64,000 nucleotides of DNA from an uncultured Prevotellamassilia sp. (GCA_934255485.1 CAKQOG010000009.1:17203-81202); one strand, 5' to 3'. Counted from the stretch's first letter, positions 7,803-16,445 are shown. A program made the numbers and translations. The notes: generated by a model not told the origin, from the letters alone.

Positions 7803-8120
7803 ATGATTATCACAACTACACCTTCTATCGAAGGACATCCTATCAAGGAATATATTGGCATTGTTTCGGCCGAAGCAATCATTGGTGCAAATTGCATACG
7901 CGATATATTTGCAAGCATACGCGACGTTTTTGGCGGACGTTCTGGCTCATACGAAGAGGTTATGCTTGAGGGAAAAGAGAACGCTATCGATGAATTACAA
8001 CAAAGGGCTGAAGCATGGGGAGCTAACGCCATTGTAGGGGTTCACCTAAGCTATGAGGCAGTAGGACAAGGCAATTCAATGTTTATGGTGGTGGCTACTG
8101 GAACAGCCGTTATTATCTAA
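7803..8120 (+). CDS. YbjQ/UPF0145 family protein
   Basis: The 105-residue protein matches the YbjQ (UPF0145, 'heavy-metal-binding') family. The start MIITTTPSIEGHPIKEYIGIVSAEAIIG is typical, followed by the DIFASIRDVFGGRSGSYE block and AIDELQQRAEAWGANAIVGV. It ends in the conserved beta strand VVATGTAVII. Structures of family members are small pentameric rings. The metal-binding label is inherited and not supported by cysteines or histidines visible here. The gene sits between sufS and rnhB, 14 bases upstream of rnhB, so it probably shares its transcript with rnhB. Confidence 0.88.
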   Translation: MIITTTPSIEGHPIKEYIGIVSAEAIIGANCIRDIFASIRDVFGGRSGSYEEVMLEGKENAIDELQQRAEAWGANAIVGVHLSYEAVGQGNSMFMVVATGTAVII

Positions 8121-8134
8121 AAACAGACGGAACC

Positions 8135-8746
8135 ATGCTACAATCTGTTTTTAACAATCGAGGACTAATTGAGGCCGGATGCGACGAGGCGGGACGTGGT
8201 TGTTTGGCAGGTAGTGTGTTTGCTGCTGCCGTGATATTTGCTCCCGATTACCATAACGAAGAACTTAACGACTCTAAAAAACTTACGGCAAAACACCGCT
8301 ATGCCTTGCGCTCTATCATCGAACGCGATGCTTTGTCTTGGGCTGTGGGTGTGGTTACAGCGCAAGAAATTGACGAGATAAACATACTGAATGCCTCTAT
8401 TCGTGCCATGCATCGTGCATTAGAAAAGTTACAGCTAAAGCCTGAATTCGTCATTGTAGACGGCAACCGCTTTAAGCCTTACAAATGTGTGCCTTACGAG
8501 ACTATCGTTAAGGGCGATGGCAAGTACCTCTCAATAGCTGCCGCCTCTATCTTGGCAAAAACCTACCGCGACGACTATATGCTTGAACTGCACAAACAAT
8601 ATCCTTACTATGGTTGGGACCACAACGCGGGCTACCCTACCAAGGAGCATCAGCAAGGCATAGCCAAACACGGACTGACACCTTATCACCGCCGTTCGTT
8701 TGCTGGATTGGGCAATAAATACCCTTTGTTTGAAGAACTTGAATAA
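8135..8746 (+). CDS. rnhB: Ribonuclease HII
   Basis: RNase HII cuts the RNA strand of RNA-DNA hybrids and removes single ribonucleotides misincorporated in DNA. The 203-residue product starts with the metal-binding motif CDEAGRGCLAG; its Asp-Glu pair are the first two carboxylates, and Gly-Arg-Gly recognises the ribonucleotide. The third carboxylate is in FVIVDGNRF, and the fourth is in ASILAKTYRDDYM. The YGWDHNAGYPTKEH block is the usual C-terminal signature. The gene ends in a strong bidirectional terminator shared with the convergent DUF3109 gene. Confidence 0.96.
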   Translation: MLQSVFNNRGLIEAGCDEAGRGCLAGSVFAAAVIFAPDYHNEELNDSKKLTAKHRYALRSIIERDALSWAVGVVTAQEIDEINILNASIRAMHRALEKLQLKPEFVIVDGNRFKPYKCVPYETIVKGDGKYLSIAAASILAKTYRDDYMLELHKQYPYYGWDHNAGYPTKEHQQGIAKHGLTPYHRRSFAGLGNKYPLFEELE

Positions 8747-8769
8747 ACCTAAAAGTACTTAAAAAAAGA

Positions 8770-8806
8770 AATAGCATTCACCTATATTTCAAGCGTGAAT
8801 GCTATT
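8770..8806. terminator. Bidirectional terminator between rnhB and the DUF3109 gene
   Basis: The 12-bp perfect arms AATAGCATTCAC (8770-8781) and GTGAATGCTATT (8795-8806) are flanked by an A-run on the left and a T-run on the right. The hairpin therefore works in both directions. Confidence 0.9.
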
Positions 8807-8813
8807 CTTTTTT

Positions 8814-8842
8814 ATAAGTAGGTGTTCATAATACCTACTTAT
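8814..8842. other. Second hairpin (TAGGTGTTC family) before the DUF3109 stop
   Basis: Perfect 10-bp arms ATAAGTAGGT (8814-8823) and ACCTACTTAT (8833-8842) surround the loop GTTCATAAT. The words TAGGTGTTC and ATACCTACTTA recur near 10.3 kb, and TAGGTGTTC again near 52.1 kb. Confidence 0.6.
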
Positions 8843-8869
8843 ACTAAAATAGCCTTGAATGTTTTAACA

Positions 8870-9460
8870 TCAGTATCCAAATTGCTTTGCAACCTCGCAA
8901 AGTTCGTCGTACCATGCTGCTCCGAAACGGCAAATGAGCGGGTCTTTTAAAAACTGATATATGCGAAGATTGAGTTCTTTACCTTTCCTTACTGCTGACT
9001 TGCACACATCCCAACGGTGATACTGCAAACCGCTTGTGCCATTGCGAAAACGCTTTTCTCGTATGGGATAAAGCGCACACGATATGGGTTTACACCATGA
9101 GGTTTTGCCCTCGCGGAATAGTTTATCGGTGGCACAGTAGCAACATCCATCGCTGCCATAACAGGTAAAAACACAGTCCTTACCATTGACAATGCTAGTA
9201 ACGAGGTCGCCCTCGCAATCGGTATAAGCTACTCCTTGGTGATCGATTGTGGCTTGTGCCTTAGCACTGAGTAAGGGCCACACATCGTCGAGAACATCCT
9301 CGAGATGCCCCACTTCGTCAATGGTTAATGGTGCACCGCTATCACCCTCTACGCAACACTGACCTTTGCAAGCATCAAGGTCGCAGCAAAAACATTCGGT
9401 GATAATATCCGACGAGAGTAGCACCTCGCCAACTTGTAATATGGGTGGTATTCTTTCCAT
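8870..9460 (-). CDS. DUF3109 family cysteine-rich protein
   Basis: The 196-residue protein belongs to DUF3109, common in Bacteroidetes and functionally unassigned. It has about 17 cysteines, in clusters such as CFCCDLDAC, GQCC, GCCYC and the paired KDC/FTC. It has no signal peptide, so the cysteines more likely bind zinc or an iron-sulfur cluster than form disulfides. The GCCYC-type pattern recalls the YkgJ-type Fe-S/zinc-binding CxxCxxCC proteins. It lies 42 bases downstream of ung on the same strand. That pairing may be accidental. Confidence 0.82.
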   Translation of the reverse strand: MERIPPILQVGEVLLSSDIITECFCCDLDACKGQCCVEGDSGAPLTIDEVGHLEDVLDDVWPLLSAKAQATIDHQGVAYTDCEGDLVTSIVNGKDCVFTCYGSDGCCYCATDKLFREGKTSWCKPISCALYPIREKRFRNGTSGLQYHRWDVCKSAVRKGKELNLRIYQFLKDPLICRFGAAWYDELCEVAKQFGY

Positions 9461-9502
9461 TTGAGCATTTTTGTTTTCTGTAATTAGGGAGTATTAGGTT
9501 GC

Positions 9503-10165
9503 TTACCAACTTATAGGTGTTTCGCCATGAGCTATTAGGTATTCATTGCATTTACTAAAATGATGATTACCGAAAAAGCCATGGTATGCTGACAAGGGTG
9601 AGGGGTGAGCCGAACAGAGCACAAGGTGGCGCGTGCGGTCTATTACCTGCCCTTTTTTCTGTGCATAACTACCCCATAAAATAAACACCAAGTGGTTGCA
9701 CTCATCACTTAATCGCTTGATAACAGCATCGGTAAATAACTCCCATCCGTGGCCAGCATGCGATGCAGCTTGATGTTCTCTCACCGTTAGCGTGGCATTG
9801 AGCAATAAAACACCTTGTTCTGCCCAACGACGCAAGGAACCTGACTGCGGTATGGGGCGCCCCGTGTCTTCGTGTATTTCCTTAAATATATTTACCAGAG
9901 AGGGCGGAATACGTACACCATCTTTAACTGAAAAGCACAACCCCTCGGCTTGTCCTGGACCATGATAGGGGTCTTGACCAATGATTACGACCTTTACTTT
10001 ATTGAACGGACAAAGGTTGAAGGCATTGAATATTTCCTTGCCTGGAGGATAGCACGTAGTGTGGGCATATTCTTGGTGAACAAATTGGGTAAGTTGTTCA
10101 AAATAGGGGGCATCAAACTCCTGTTGCAACTCACTGGCCCATGATGGATGTATCTTTACTTTCAT
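9503..10165 (-). CDS. ung: Uracil-DNA glycosylase
   Basis: Ung excises uracil from DNA to start base-excision repair. The 220-residue product has the catalytic water-activating motif GQDPYHGPGQAEGL, the uracil-binding stretch VLLLNATLTV, and the C-terminal HPSPLSAY motif with the catalytic His. VFILWGSYAQ is the conserved family strand. The start is set at 10165, giving MKVKIHPSWA, a normal Ung N-terminus. An in-frame ATG at 10282 would add a hydrophobic leader that reads through the upstream terminator hairpin, so it is rejected. Confidence 0.96.
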   Translation of the reverse strand: MKVKIHPSWASELQQEFDAPYFEQLTQFVHQEYAHTTCYPPGKEIFNAFNLCPFNKVKVVIIGQDPYHGPGQAEGLCFSVKDGVRIPPSLVNIFKEIHEDTGRPIPQSGSLRRWAEQGVLLLNATLTVREHQAASHAGHGWELFTDAVIKRLSDECNHLVFILWGSYAQKKGQVIDRTRHLVLCSAHPSPLSAYHGFFGNHHFSKCNEYLIAHGETPISW

Positions 10166-10236
10166 AAGAACAAAATTAGCATTTTCTGCAAAGATAGCTT
10201 GCTTGCATAAAAACATTTGTGAAGTAGAAATACAAA

Positions 10237-10287
10237 AAAGCGTGATAAACATAATAAATGCTTTACTTATCATGCTTATCACGCTTT
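10237..10287 (-). terminator. Terminator of the 605-residue/59-residue unit
   Basis: Perfect 12-bp arms AAAGCGTGATAA (10237-10248) and TTATCACGCTTT (10276-10287) are followed on the minus strand by a T-run. The hairpin lies downstream of the small-protein gene and upstream of ung. Confidence 0.8.
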
Positions 10288-10293
10288 GTTATT

Positions 10294-10357
10294 GCTAAAA
10301 GTCTTTTAGCTAAGATAGGTGTTCTTAATTGTTTTTTATAAATAAGTTTGAATACCT
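10294..10357 (-). other. Extra hairpins downstream of the small-protein gene
   Basis: GCTAAAA (10294-10300) and TTTTAGC (10304-10310) form a short hairpin. AGGTGTTC (10317-10324) and GAATACCT (10350-10357) form another with one mismatch, belonging to the same TAGGTGTTC family as 8814-8842 and 52134-52177. Confidence 0.45.
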
Positions 10358-10362
10358 ACTTA

Positions 10363-10542
10363 TTATTCTTCATCGCCTTCTTTACTCCAATCGAAACCTT
10401 CATTTGAACCGTCCCACTGACGCTCATTGCTCCAGTTATCGCCTTGTGAACCACTATTGCTTGCTGATACTGAAAGCATCATTGATGTCTCTGCAGACAT
10501 ATTGATGACAAGCGATTCGGGACGATTATATATTTTTTTCAT
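10363..10542 (-). CDS. Uncharacterised 59-residue small protein (MKKxYxxP type)
   Basis: This ORF begins MKKIYNRPESLVINM and ends in an acidic, Trp-containing tail (DWSKEGDEE), with stop TAA at 10363. The middle is Ser/Asn/Gly-rich (MLSVSASNSGSQGDNW). Bacteroidales genomes carry many short proteins with this plan: MKKxYxxP start, a hydrophobic stretch, a Ser-rich segment, then an acidic tail. As far as I know they have no assigned function. There is no transmembrane segment or clear signal peptide. It lies 37 bases after the 605-residue secreted protein and before a terminator, so the two are likely co-transcribed. Good codon structure and the operon position support it being real. Confidence 0.75.
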   Translation of the reverse strand: MKKIYNRPESLVINMSAETSMMLSVSASNSGSQGDNWSNERQWDGSNEGFDWSKEGDEE

Positions 10543-10579
10543 AACGTTCTTTTATTTAAATCTTGAATGTTCTACTTTG

Positions 10580-12397
10580 TTATTTGGCAATATACTTTTT
10601 GCCATTCTGAATATATACCCCACCCTTTACCATTGCTTTTACACGACGGCCTGAGAGGTCGTAAATAGGTGTTGCGCTATTAGTTGCATTGCCATTGATA
10701 GCATCGATACCAGTGGTTGTACCACCAAATATCATGGCTACTGCATTGGCTGCACTATTTGAAACAACATAAGCACGGTTTGCACTAAGGTGGTCGTTGG
10801 TTGAACGGAAGAAACCTACCTTACCATTACCATTGAGACGACCAAATGAGAGTACATTTGTCATATCAGTAAGGCCCTCGGTCGTGCCTTTAAGGTCGTT
10901 AGCTTGTGTATCTGCTGTATCTACAATGCGAAGCACTACATTGTTTTGTGCACTCTCGCTGCGAAGTATAAAGCCTTGGTTGGCAGCTACAGACTGAACT
11001 TCGTTCATTTCAAGGCGAGTGTTGTCGGCATTGTATGTTCCGTAATATGCCTTAGCATCGCCCTCTGCTACTACCACGTTGTAAGGTAGACAAGAAGTGG
11101 CAAATGTTGCTTCGTCTGCTGCAGAATAGTTGAGTTTTATCGCAAGAGTTGGGTCGGCAAGGTACAAAGTACCCATATTATTGGCTGCACCAATTTCTAT
11201 CGTAGAATTAACTGTCACAAAGTTTTTACTATCAAGCGAAGCACCACTTACTGCAGTGAGCGCAAAGCCATGAGCCTTGCCAAACGCGTCTGTTATAGTA
11301 CTCTCGTCTATGTTGCTTTGGTTGTCGCGAATAGTCCAAAGTGTGCCGTTGTCGCTCATCGATACTGAAGCTCTACTAAACAAACCGCCTTCATTATATG
11401 TAAGATATTTGTCAGTACTTACATTTAAGAATCTAAATCCGTCGAACACATTGCCCTCTACACGCCACAAATCGGCTGCAATATCATTAAGTGCAGGTTG
11501 CTCTGAGGCTGCATGTACCGAAAGCGAACCAGTGACTGTTTCACGACTATCGGTTGAAGCATTGCCCTGCAAATAGTAAAGTTTTCCGGTTTCAAAAGGC
11601 AAAGCTACATTGTAGTTGAGGTCGATAGTGTTATCGGTTGGAGATACATAAGTAGCCAATGGAGTGCTGAGTGTAGCAAAGTCTGATGTGCTTAGCACTG
11701 GGAATGCGCGGTAAGTCTTTGCATCTACTTGCTTTGATGTAGTATACTCTCCATTTTCAAAAAGGTTGTAAGTAATGGTGATATCCTTTGGCATCTCCAC
11801 TGCATAGAACGAGAACTCTGCAATCTCATCGCCAGGAGTACGACGATAACCTAAGTTGGCATCATCTGAAGAGTTTTCATCACGGCAGTCGATAATATAT
11901 ACAGTTTTCTTTTTCGATGCTGCAGTACTATATCTATTGTCTATTGATAGGTGGATGTAGTCACGATTTTTCTCAATGGTATATGTGTTTTGACTATTTC
12001 CAACTGACAAATTATCACGATCGACAATGCTTTCTTTATCCCATGCAAAGCCCCAATTTTCGTAGCGATTCCAATACTTGTTATTTGAGTAACTCATAAT
12101 AGACATAGAACTGCCAGACTTATTTACTTTCCAAATATACTTGTCACTTTCATTATCGAGAATAACCTTTCCGATTTTGCTATCAATGTTTTTAGACTTG
12201 TGCTCAACACGCACATTCTTGCCATCAAAATAAACGAGATTGCCATTCGTATTCGACTTCTTAGAGTGAACTACAATCATGTAATAGCCATCCGTAATTG
12301 CATCTACAGTTGTTGCTTGAGAAGCTACTTTCTGCGCCAACATGCTCGAGAATGAACACATTAACACTAACAACAATGTTGTAATTTGTTTAGTCAT
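10580..12397 (-). CDS. Secreted protein of unknown function with a type IX secretion tail
   Basis: The 605-residue protein has an N-terminal signal peptide (MTKQITTLLLVLMCSFSSMLAQ) and a C-terminal Prevotella-style sorting tail from about residue 562. That tail contains IYDLSGRRV, GGVYIQNGKK and a final IAK, which direct export by the type IX secretion system to the cell surface or medium. The central region is beta-rich with many aromatic residues and repeated 'TDGYYMIVVHSKKS'- and 'DLWRVEGNVFDGFRFLN'-like stretches, reminiscent of lectin-like (ricin-type) segments, but I recognise no catalytic motif. The small 59-residue gene follows it. Function is not assignable from sequence. Confidence 0.8.
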   Translation of the reverse strand: MTKQITTLLLVLMCSFSSMLAQKVASQATTVDAITDGYYMIVVHSKKSNTNGNLVYFDGKNVRVEHKSKNIDSKIGKVILDNESDKYIWKVNKSGSSMSIMSYSNNKYWNRYENWGFAWDKESIVDRDNLSVGNSQNTYTIEKNRDYIHLSIDNRYSTAASKKKTVYIIDCRDENSSDDANLGYRRTPGDEIAEFSFYAVEMPKDITITYNLFENGEYTTSKQVDAKTYRAFPVLSTSDFATLSTPLATYVSPTDNTIDLNYNVALPFETGKLYYLQGNASTDSRETVTGSLSVHAASEQPALNDIAADLWRVEGNVFDGFRFLNVSTDKYLTYNEGGLFSRASVSMSDNGTLWTIRDNQSNIDESTITDAFGKAHGFALTAVSGASLDSKNFVTVNSTIEIGAANNMGTLYLADPTLAIKLNYSAADEATFATSCLPYNVVVAEGDAKAYYGTYNADNTRLEMNEVQSVAANQGFILRSESAQNNVVLRIVDTADTQANDLKGTTEGLTDMTNVLSFGRLNGNGKVGFFRSTNDHLSANRAYVVSNSAANAVAMIFGGTTTGIDAINGNATNSATPIYDLSGRRVKAMVKGGVYIQNGKKYIAK

Positions 12398-12728
12398 TGT
12401 TTTTATAAATAATTTTACGATGTTATATCTTTTTAGAGTTTAGTTTGCCTATAAAAATCCTGCGTAACCTATTTTTGTTTTTGCGGTGCAAAGTTGATAA
12501 AATCTATTGAATTGAAACGGGTAAAAAATTGGTAAATACGAGTAAAAAACGGTATTTCTTTTTGTTACCGAGGTATTTTGCAAGCACATTTTACAAATAT
12601 AGAATAATACTGCTTGTTTCTTCATCTTTTAACTACTGGCATAAGAGGGCTATACGCAACAGAGCCTTTCAGCATGTAGCTAAAAGGCTCTGTTGTATAT
12701 AAAATGTAAAATAAAGTGCTATCGTTAT
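12398..12728. other. Intergenic region upstream of the 605-residue gene
   Basis: It contains an AT-rich leader with a near-consensus -7 element (CAACTTTG, minus strand, around 12489-12496) for the secreted-protein gene, and the terminator of the S9 peptidase (12657-12695). No coding sequence was seen. Confidence 0.5.
12657..12695 (-). terminator. Terminator of the S9 peptidase gene
   Basis: Perfect 13-bp arms CAACAGAGCCTTT (12657-12669) and AAAGGCTCTGTTG (12683-12695) have a 13-base loop. They lie 34 bases past the peptidase stop. The following T-run is weak. Confidence 0.75.
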
Positions 12729-14894
12729 TTACTTAAGATAGTCATCAAAGTAGCGAGTGATGCGTTCGTGAAGGTGGACCATATCGTGCCCCATCATATT
12801 GTGGTCGTCGCCTGGATATACAAAATAATCGGGCTGAGTGCCTGCATCTTCGCATGCACGGAGGAACGACATACTATGTTGTAGTACGCAAGTACGATCG
12901 TTGTAACCTACAATTATTTGCAAACGTCCCTTTAGGTTCTTGGCTTTGTTGAGAAGTGAAGACGAAGCATAACCTTCTGGATTTTCTTGCGGTGTGTCCA
13001 TATAACGTTCGCCATACATCACCTCGTAGTATTTCCAATCAATCACAGGACCACCTGCTACACCCACCTTGAACACATCGGGATAAGTAAGCATAAGATT
13101 GGTGGTCATAAAACCGCCAAAGGACCATCCATGCACACCAATACGATTGGCATCTACATAGGGAAGACTCTTCAAGAACTTAACACCCTCCATTTGGTCT
13201 TTCATTTCGTTGTCACCAAGATGACGATGTGTGCAACTTTCGAACGCAAAGCCACGATTTTCTGAACCACGATTATCTACCACAAAGATGACATATCCAC
13301 GTTGTGCCATGTATATTTCCCATGGGCGTGTTTGGTAATTCCACGAAGCCTCTACATTGTGAGCATGTGGACCACCATATACATAAACAACTGTGGGATA
13401 CTTCTTATTGGGGTCAAAACCTACGGGTTTAACCAAACGATAATAAAGGTCGGTTACGCCATCAGCTGCCTTGATAGTTCCACTGGTTATTTGAGGAACA
13501 TTATACTCCTTCCATGGGTCGGCATCGGAATGTAAAGTTGTTTGTACAACTTTCGAAGTACTAACCAAATCGTACTTACGGAATGTTTTAGGCGATGACC
13601 AGCGATCTAACAAGTAGGCTCCATTTGCTGATAAAGAAGCATAGTGCGTGCCTTGACCTGCATCGAGCAGAATGCTCTTGCCTGTATTTACATTCACACT
13701 ATAGTGGCTATACTGAATAGGATTGTTGGCATTACTCTTATAGATAATGCTCTTTGTCTTGGTATTGAACCCAAGCACGTCTATCACCTCATATTTGCCC
13801 TTAGTGAGTTGCTTTAATTGCTTGCCATCAGCACTGAAAAGGTAAAGGTGGTTATAACCATCTTTACGCGACTGCATAACAAACTTTGACGCATCCCATG
13901 GCAAGAATACAATAGGATTACATGGCTCTACATAGCGCTCGTTAGTCTCGGTATAAAGTACAGATTTGCGTTCACCCGTCTGCGCATCATAGCTCACAAG
14001 TTCAGCCTTATCTTGCGTACGTGGCAGTTCAAACATGTAAATGGTCTTTTCGTCGGGACTCCATGCTATATTTGTGAAATAGCGATCGGTGGGATCACCT
14101 GCCTTTATGTAGATGGTCTTTTGTGTTTGTGGGTTGTAAACTCCCACTGTTACCTTATGACTGGTCATACCTGCCATGGGATATTTTTCGGGAGCAAGTT
14201 GTGCCACTCTGTGGTTGATATCTACCAAAGGGAAGTCTGTTACCATGCTTTGGTCCATGCGATAGAAAGCTAACCTATTGCCTTTAGGACTCCAAAATGT
14301 GCCTTTATGTATACCAAATTCATCGCGATGAACGCTTTGACCATACTGCAACTCGCGAGTTCCATCAGTGCTTACTTGCAAGTCTTTTCCATCGGCAGTA
14401 CGTACATAAAGATTCCAATCCTTTACGTAAGCTTCGGCTTTCGATGCGAAAGAAAAATCGTTGTGTGACTCTCCTTGAACACGCATTGCGGACCATACAA
14501 CACGACGTGACTTCCAATCATATAGTATGTTTTGCTTAGAAGTACGCAAAAATACTTGCGTTTTATCGGCATAAGGGAACTGCGAATAGAGCAAGTTATA
14601 TACCTTACCCACTTTTGCAGTGTCTATAGCTGCATTTACTTGTGCTATGGTAAATAACTTCTGTTCTTTTTCTTTTATTCCCTTTTCATTGGCAAGAGTG
14701 GTAACATCCTCTACATTCAGTTTGAGCAAACGATCGCCCCAAAAGGCTGTGCCATAATACTTTGGCATGATGTTGGCGTAGTTGTTACCACCCCACATAA
14801 GATCTTCGAGGGTAAAGCTCTTTTTGGTTTGTGCCATTGCTGTATTGCTCAACAAGAGTGTTGCCACTGCTATTAATATATGTTTTATCTTCAT
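12729..14894 (-). CDS. S9 family serine peptidase (dipeptidyl peptidase IV-like)
   Basis: This is an exported prolyl-oligopeptidase-family enzyme that probably removes dipeptides from peptide N-termini. The 721-residue product has a signal peptide (cut near TAMAQ) and an N-terminal beta-propeller of DPPIV type containing LAFYRMDQS. The C-terminal alpha/beta-hydrolase domain carries the nucleophile S591 in HGWSFGGFM, the acid in GYNDRTC, and the His in YPGDDHNMMGH. YGGPHAH near residue 505 is the oxyanion-region motif. Such enzymes feed peptides to asaccharolytic Bacteroidetes. It is the last gene of a probable cysE-rlmL-S9 unit, 45 bases after the methyltransferase. Confidence 0.93.
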   Translation of the reverse strand: MKIKHILIAVATLLLSNTAMAQTKKSFTLEDLMWGGNNYANIMPKYYGTAFWGDRLLKLNVEDVTTLANEKGIKEKEQKLFTIAQVNAAIDTAKVGKVYNLLYSQFPYADKTQVFLRTSKQNILYDWKSRRVVWSAMRVQGESHNDFSFASKAEAYVKDWNLYVRTADGKDLQVSTDGTRELQYGQSVHRDEFGIHKGTFWSPKGNRLAFYRMDQSMVTDFPLVDINHRVAQLAPEKYPMAGMTSHKVTVGVYNPQTQKTIYIKAGDPTDRYFTNIAWSPDEKTIYMFELPRTQDKAELVSYDAQTGERKSVLYTETNERYVEPCNPIVFLPWDASKFVMQSRKDGYNHLYLFSADGKQLKQLTKGKYEVIDVLGFNTKTKSIIYKSNANNPIQYSHYSVNVNTGKSILLDAGQGTHYASLSANGAYLLDRWSSPKTFRKYDLVSTSKVVQTTLHSDADPWKEYNVPQITSGTIKAADGVTDLYYRLVKPVGFDPNKKYPTVVYVYGGPHAHNVEASWNYQTRPWEIYMAQRGYVIFVVDNRGSENRGFAFESCTHRHLGDNEMKDQMEGVKFLKSLPYVDANRIGVHGWSFGGFMTTNLMLTYPDVFKVGVAGGPVIDWKYYEVMYGERYMDTPQENPEGYASSSLLNKAKNLKGRLQIIVGYNDRTCVLQHSMSFLRACEDAGTQPDYFVYPGDDHNMMGHDMVHLHERITRYFDDYLK

Positions 14895-14939
14895 TGATTT
14901 ACTGATGATTTATAACCTATCGGAAATAATAATCCGATA

Positions 14940-16445
14940 TTAGTTCTTATTACGATTAAAACCGCCTTTACGCTTAAAGCCATTTTGCTTTTTATTAAAG
15001 CCACCTTGCTTTTTAAAGCTACCATCATTACGACCTTTATAATCACCACCTTTGCGGAATGAACTTTCTTTACGGTAGTTGCCTCTGTCGCTACGTTCTT
15101 CTGAACGACGTTGTTTCTTAACGCCCAATACTTGTTCGAACTCACGATGTTTGCGACGCAATATGGCATATTCTGGGTCGAAATCGTCGGTACAATCCTC
15201 CTCATTTATGCGCTTTTTAAACTCGTCACGTTGAGTGCGGAAACGACGTTGATCGCTCATTAAACGTTTTTCTTCGTCTGTCTTTACCTTTCCTCCCTCA
15301 GCTCTAAAATCGCTTAATCTACCGCTAAACATCTGGTACTTGCGGAAGTCGCAATCGAGTTTACCATTGAATATCTGAGTTTTAAGGCTTGGACGAAGAC
15401 CAATGCTTTCAAACAATTCTTGCTTTGAAGATATAATCCAAGCTTCGCCACCTTGGAACTCATTCTTGAGTACCTTGCCAATGGCTTGATACAATCCAAG
15501 CAAGTCGGGCGGAGTTAAACGTTCACCATAAGGAGGATTGGTAACGATGATAGACTTTTCAGCTGGCTTCTTAAACTTTCTAAAGTCTTGTGCCTCAACG
15601 CTTACGATGTCTGATACACCAGCACTACGTACATTTTTCAGTGCTGTTTCAACTGTTGGTACATTGATGTCATAACCATAAATATGATGTGTAAACTCAC
15701 GTTCTTGTGAGTCATCATCATAGATTTCTTGTAGCAAATCGGCATCGAAGTCTTTCCATTTTTCAAAGCCAAACGACTTACGGAATACGCCTGGATAAAT
15801 ATTGCGAGCTATCAAGGCTGCTTCAATCAAGAATGTGCCAGAGCCACAGAATGGGTCGATAAAGTCGCAATCAGCGTTCCAACCTGTAAGTTTAATAAGG
15901 CCCGCAGCAAGTACCTCATTAATTGGAGCTTCAACTGTTGCCACACGATAACCACGAAGATGCAAGCTTTCACCAGAAGAGTCGAGCGAAAGCGTGCATT
16001 TATCCTCGGCAATATGAATGTTAAGTTTCACATCTGGGTTGGTGATGCGAATGTTGGGGCGTTCACCAGTTGTATCACGGAAGTAATCGACAATGGCATC
16101 TTTCACTTTGTAAGCAACAAACTTAGAGTGACGAAACTCTTCAGAGAATACTACTGAGTCTACAGCAAAGGTAGTTTTCAAGTCGAGATACTGACTCCAA
16201 TCTATCTTACGAACAGCCTCATAAACGTCATCAGCATCTTTGGCAACGAAGTGTTTTATAGGTTTTAGTATACGTATGGCTGTGCGAAGGCAAAAGTTAG
16301 CTTTGTACATCATCGACTTATCGCCAGTAAATGATACCATACGACGACCAATCTGCACGTTGTTAGCACCTAATTCGGTGAGTTCTTGAGCCAATACTTC
16401 TTCAAGGCCTTGAAATGTTTTGGCTATGAGTTCAAATTCTTGCAT
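14940..16445 (-). CDS. RlmL-like THUMP-domain rRNA methyltransferase with basic tail
   Basis: This is a class I SAM methyltransferase of the RlmL/YpsC family (23S rRNA N2-guanine methylation at G2445 in E. coli). The N-terminal half contains a THUMP RNA-binding domain (about 45-155). The SAM motif DPFCGSGTFLIEAAL follows, and the catalytic motif NPPYGERL is near residue 300. The start at 16445 (MQEFELIAKTFQGLE) matches the family; the longer ATG at 16478 does not. From about residue 425 the protein ends in a Lys/Arg/Gly/Asn-rich tail with repeated GGF, GGD and FKK units (GFNRNKN end), which looks disordered and RNA-binding. E. coli RlmL instead continues into RlmK. Confidence 0.9.
   Translation of the reverse strand: MQEFELIAKTFQGLEEVLAQELTELGANNVQIGRRMVSFTGDKSMMYKANFCLRTAIRILKPIKHFVAKDADDVYEAVRKIDWSQYLDLKTTFAVDSVVFSEEFRHSKFVAYKVKDAIVDYFRDTTGERPNIRITNPDVKLNIHIAEDKCTLSLDSSGESLHLRGYRVATVEAPINEVLAAGLIKLTGWNADCDFIDPFCGSGTFLIEAALIARNIYPGVFRKSFGFEKWKDFDADLLQEIYDDDSQEREFTHHIYGYDINVPTVETALKNVRSAGVSDIVSVEAQDFRKFKKPAEKSIIVTNPPYGERLTPPDLLGLYQAIGKVLKNEFQGGEAWIISSKQELFESIGLRPSLKTQIFNGKLDCDFRKYQMFSGRLSDFRAEGGKVKTDEEKRLMSDQRRFRTQRDEFKKRINEEDCTDDFDPEYAILRRKHREFEQVLGVKKQRRSEERSDRGNYRKESSFRKGGDYKGRNDGSFKKQGGFNKKQNGFKRKGGFNRNKN

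Noticed and set aside
10166..10282. N-terminal extension of ung starting at 10282
   Set aside because: It reads through a strong terminator hairpin and gives a hydrophobic leader absent from Ung proteins; the start at 10165 matches the family.
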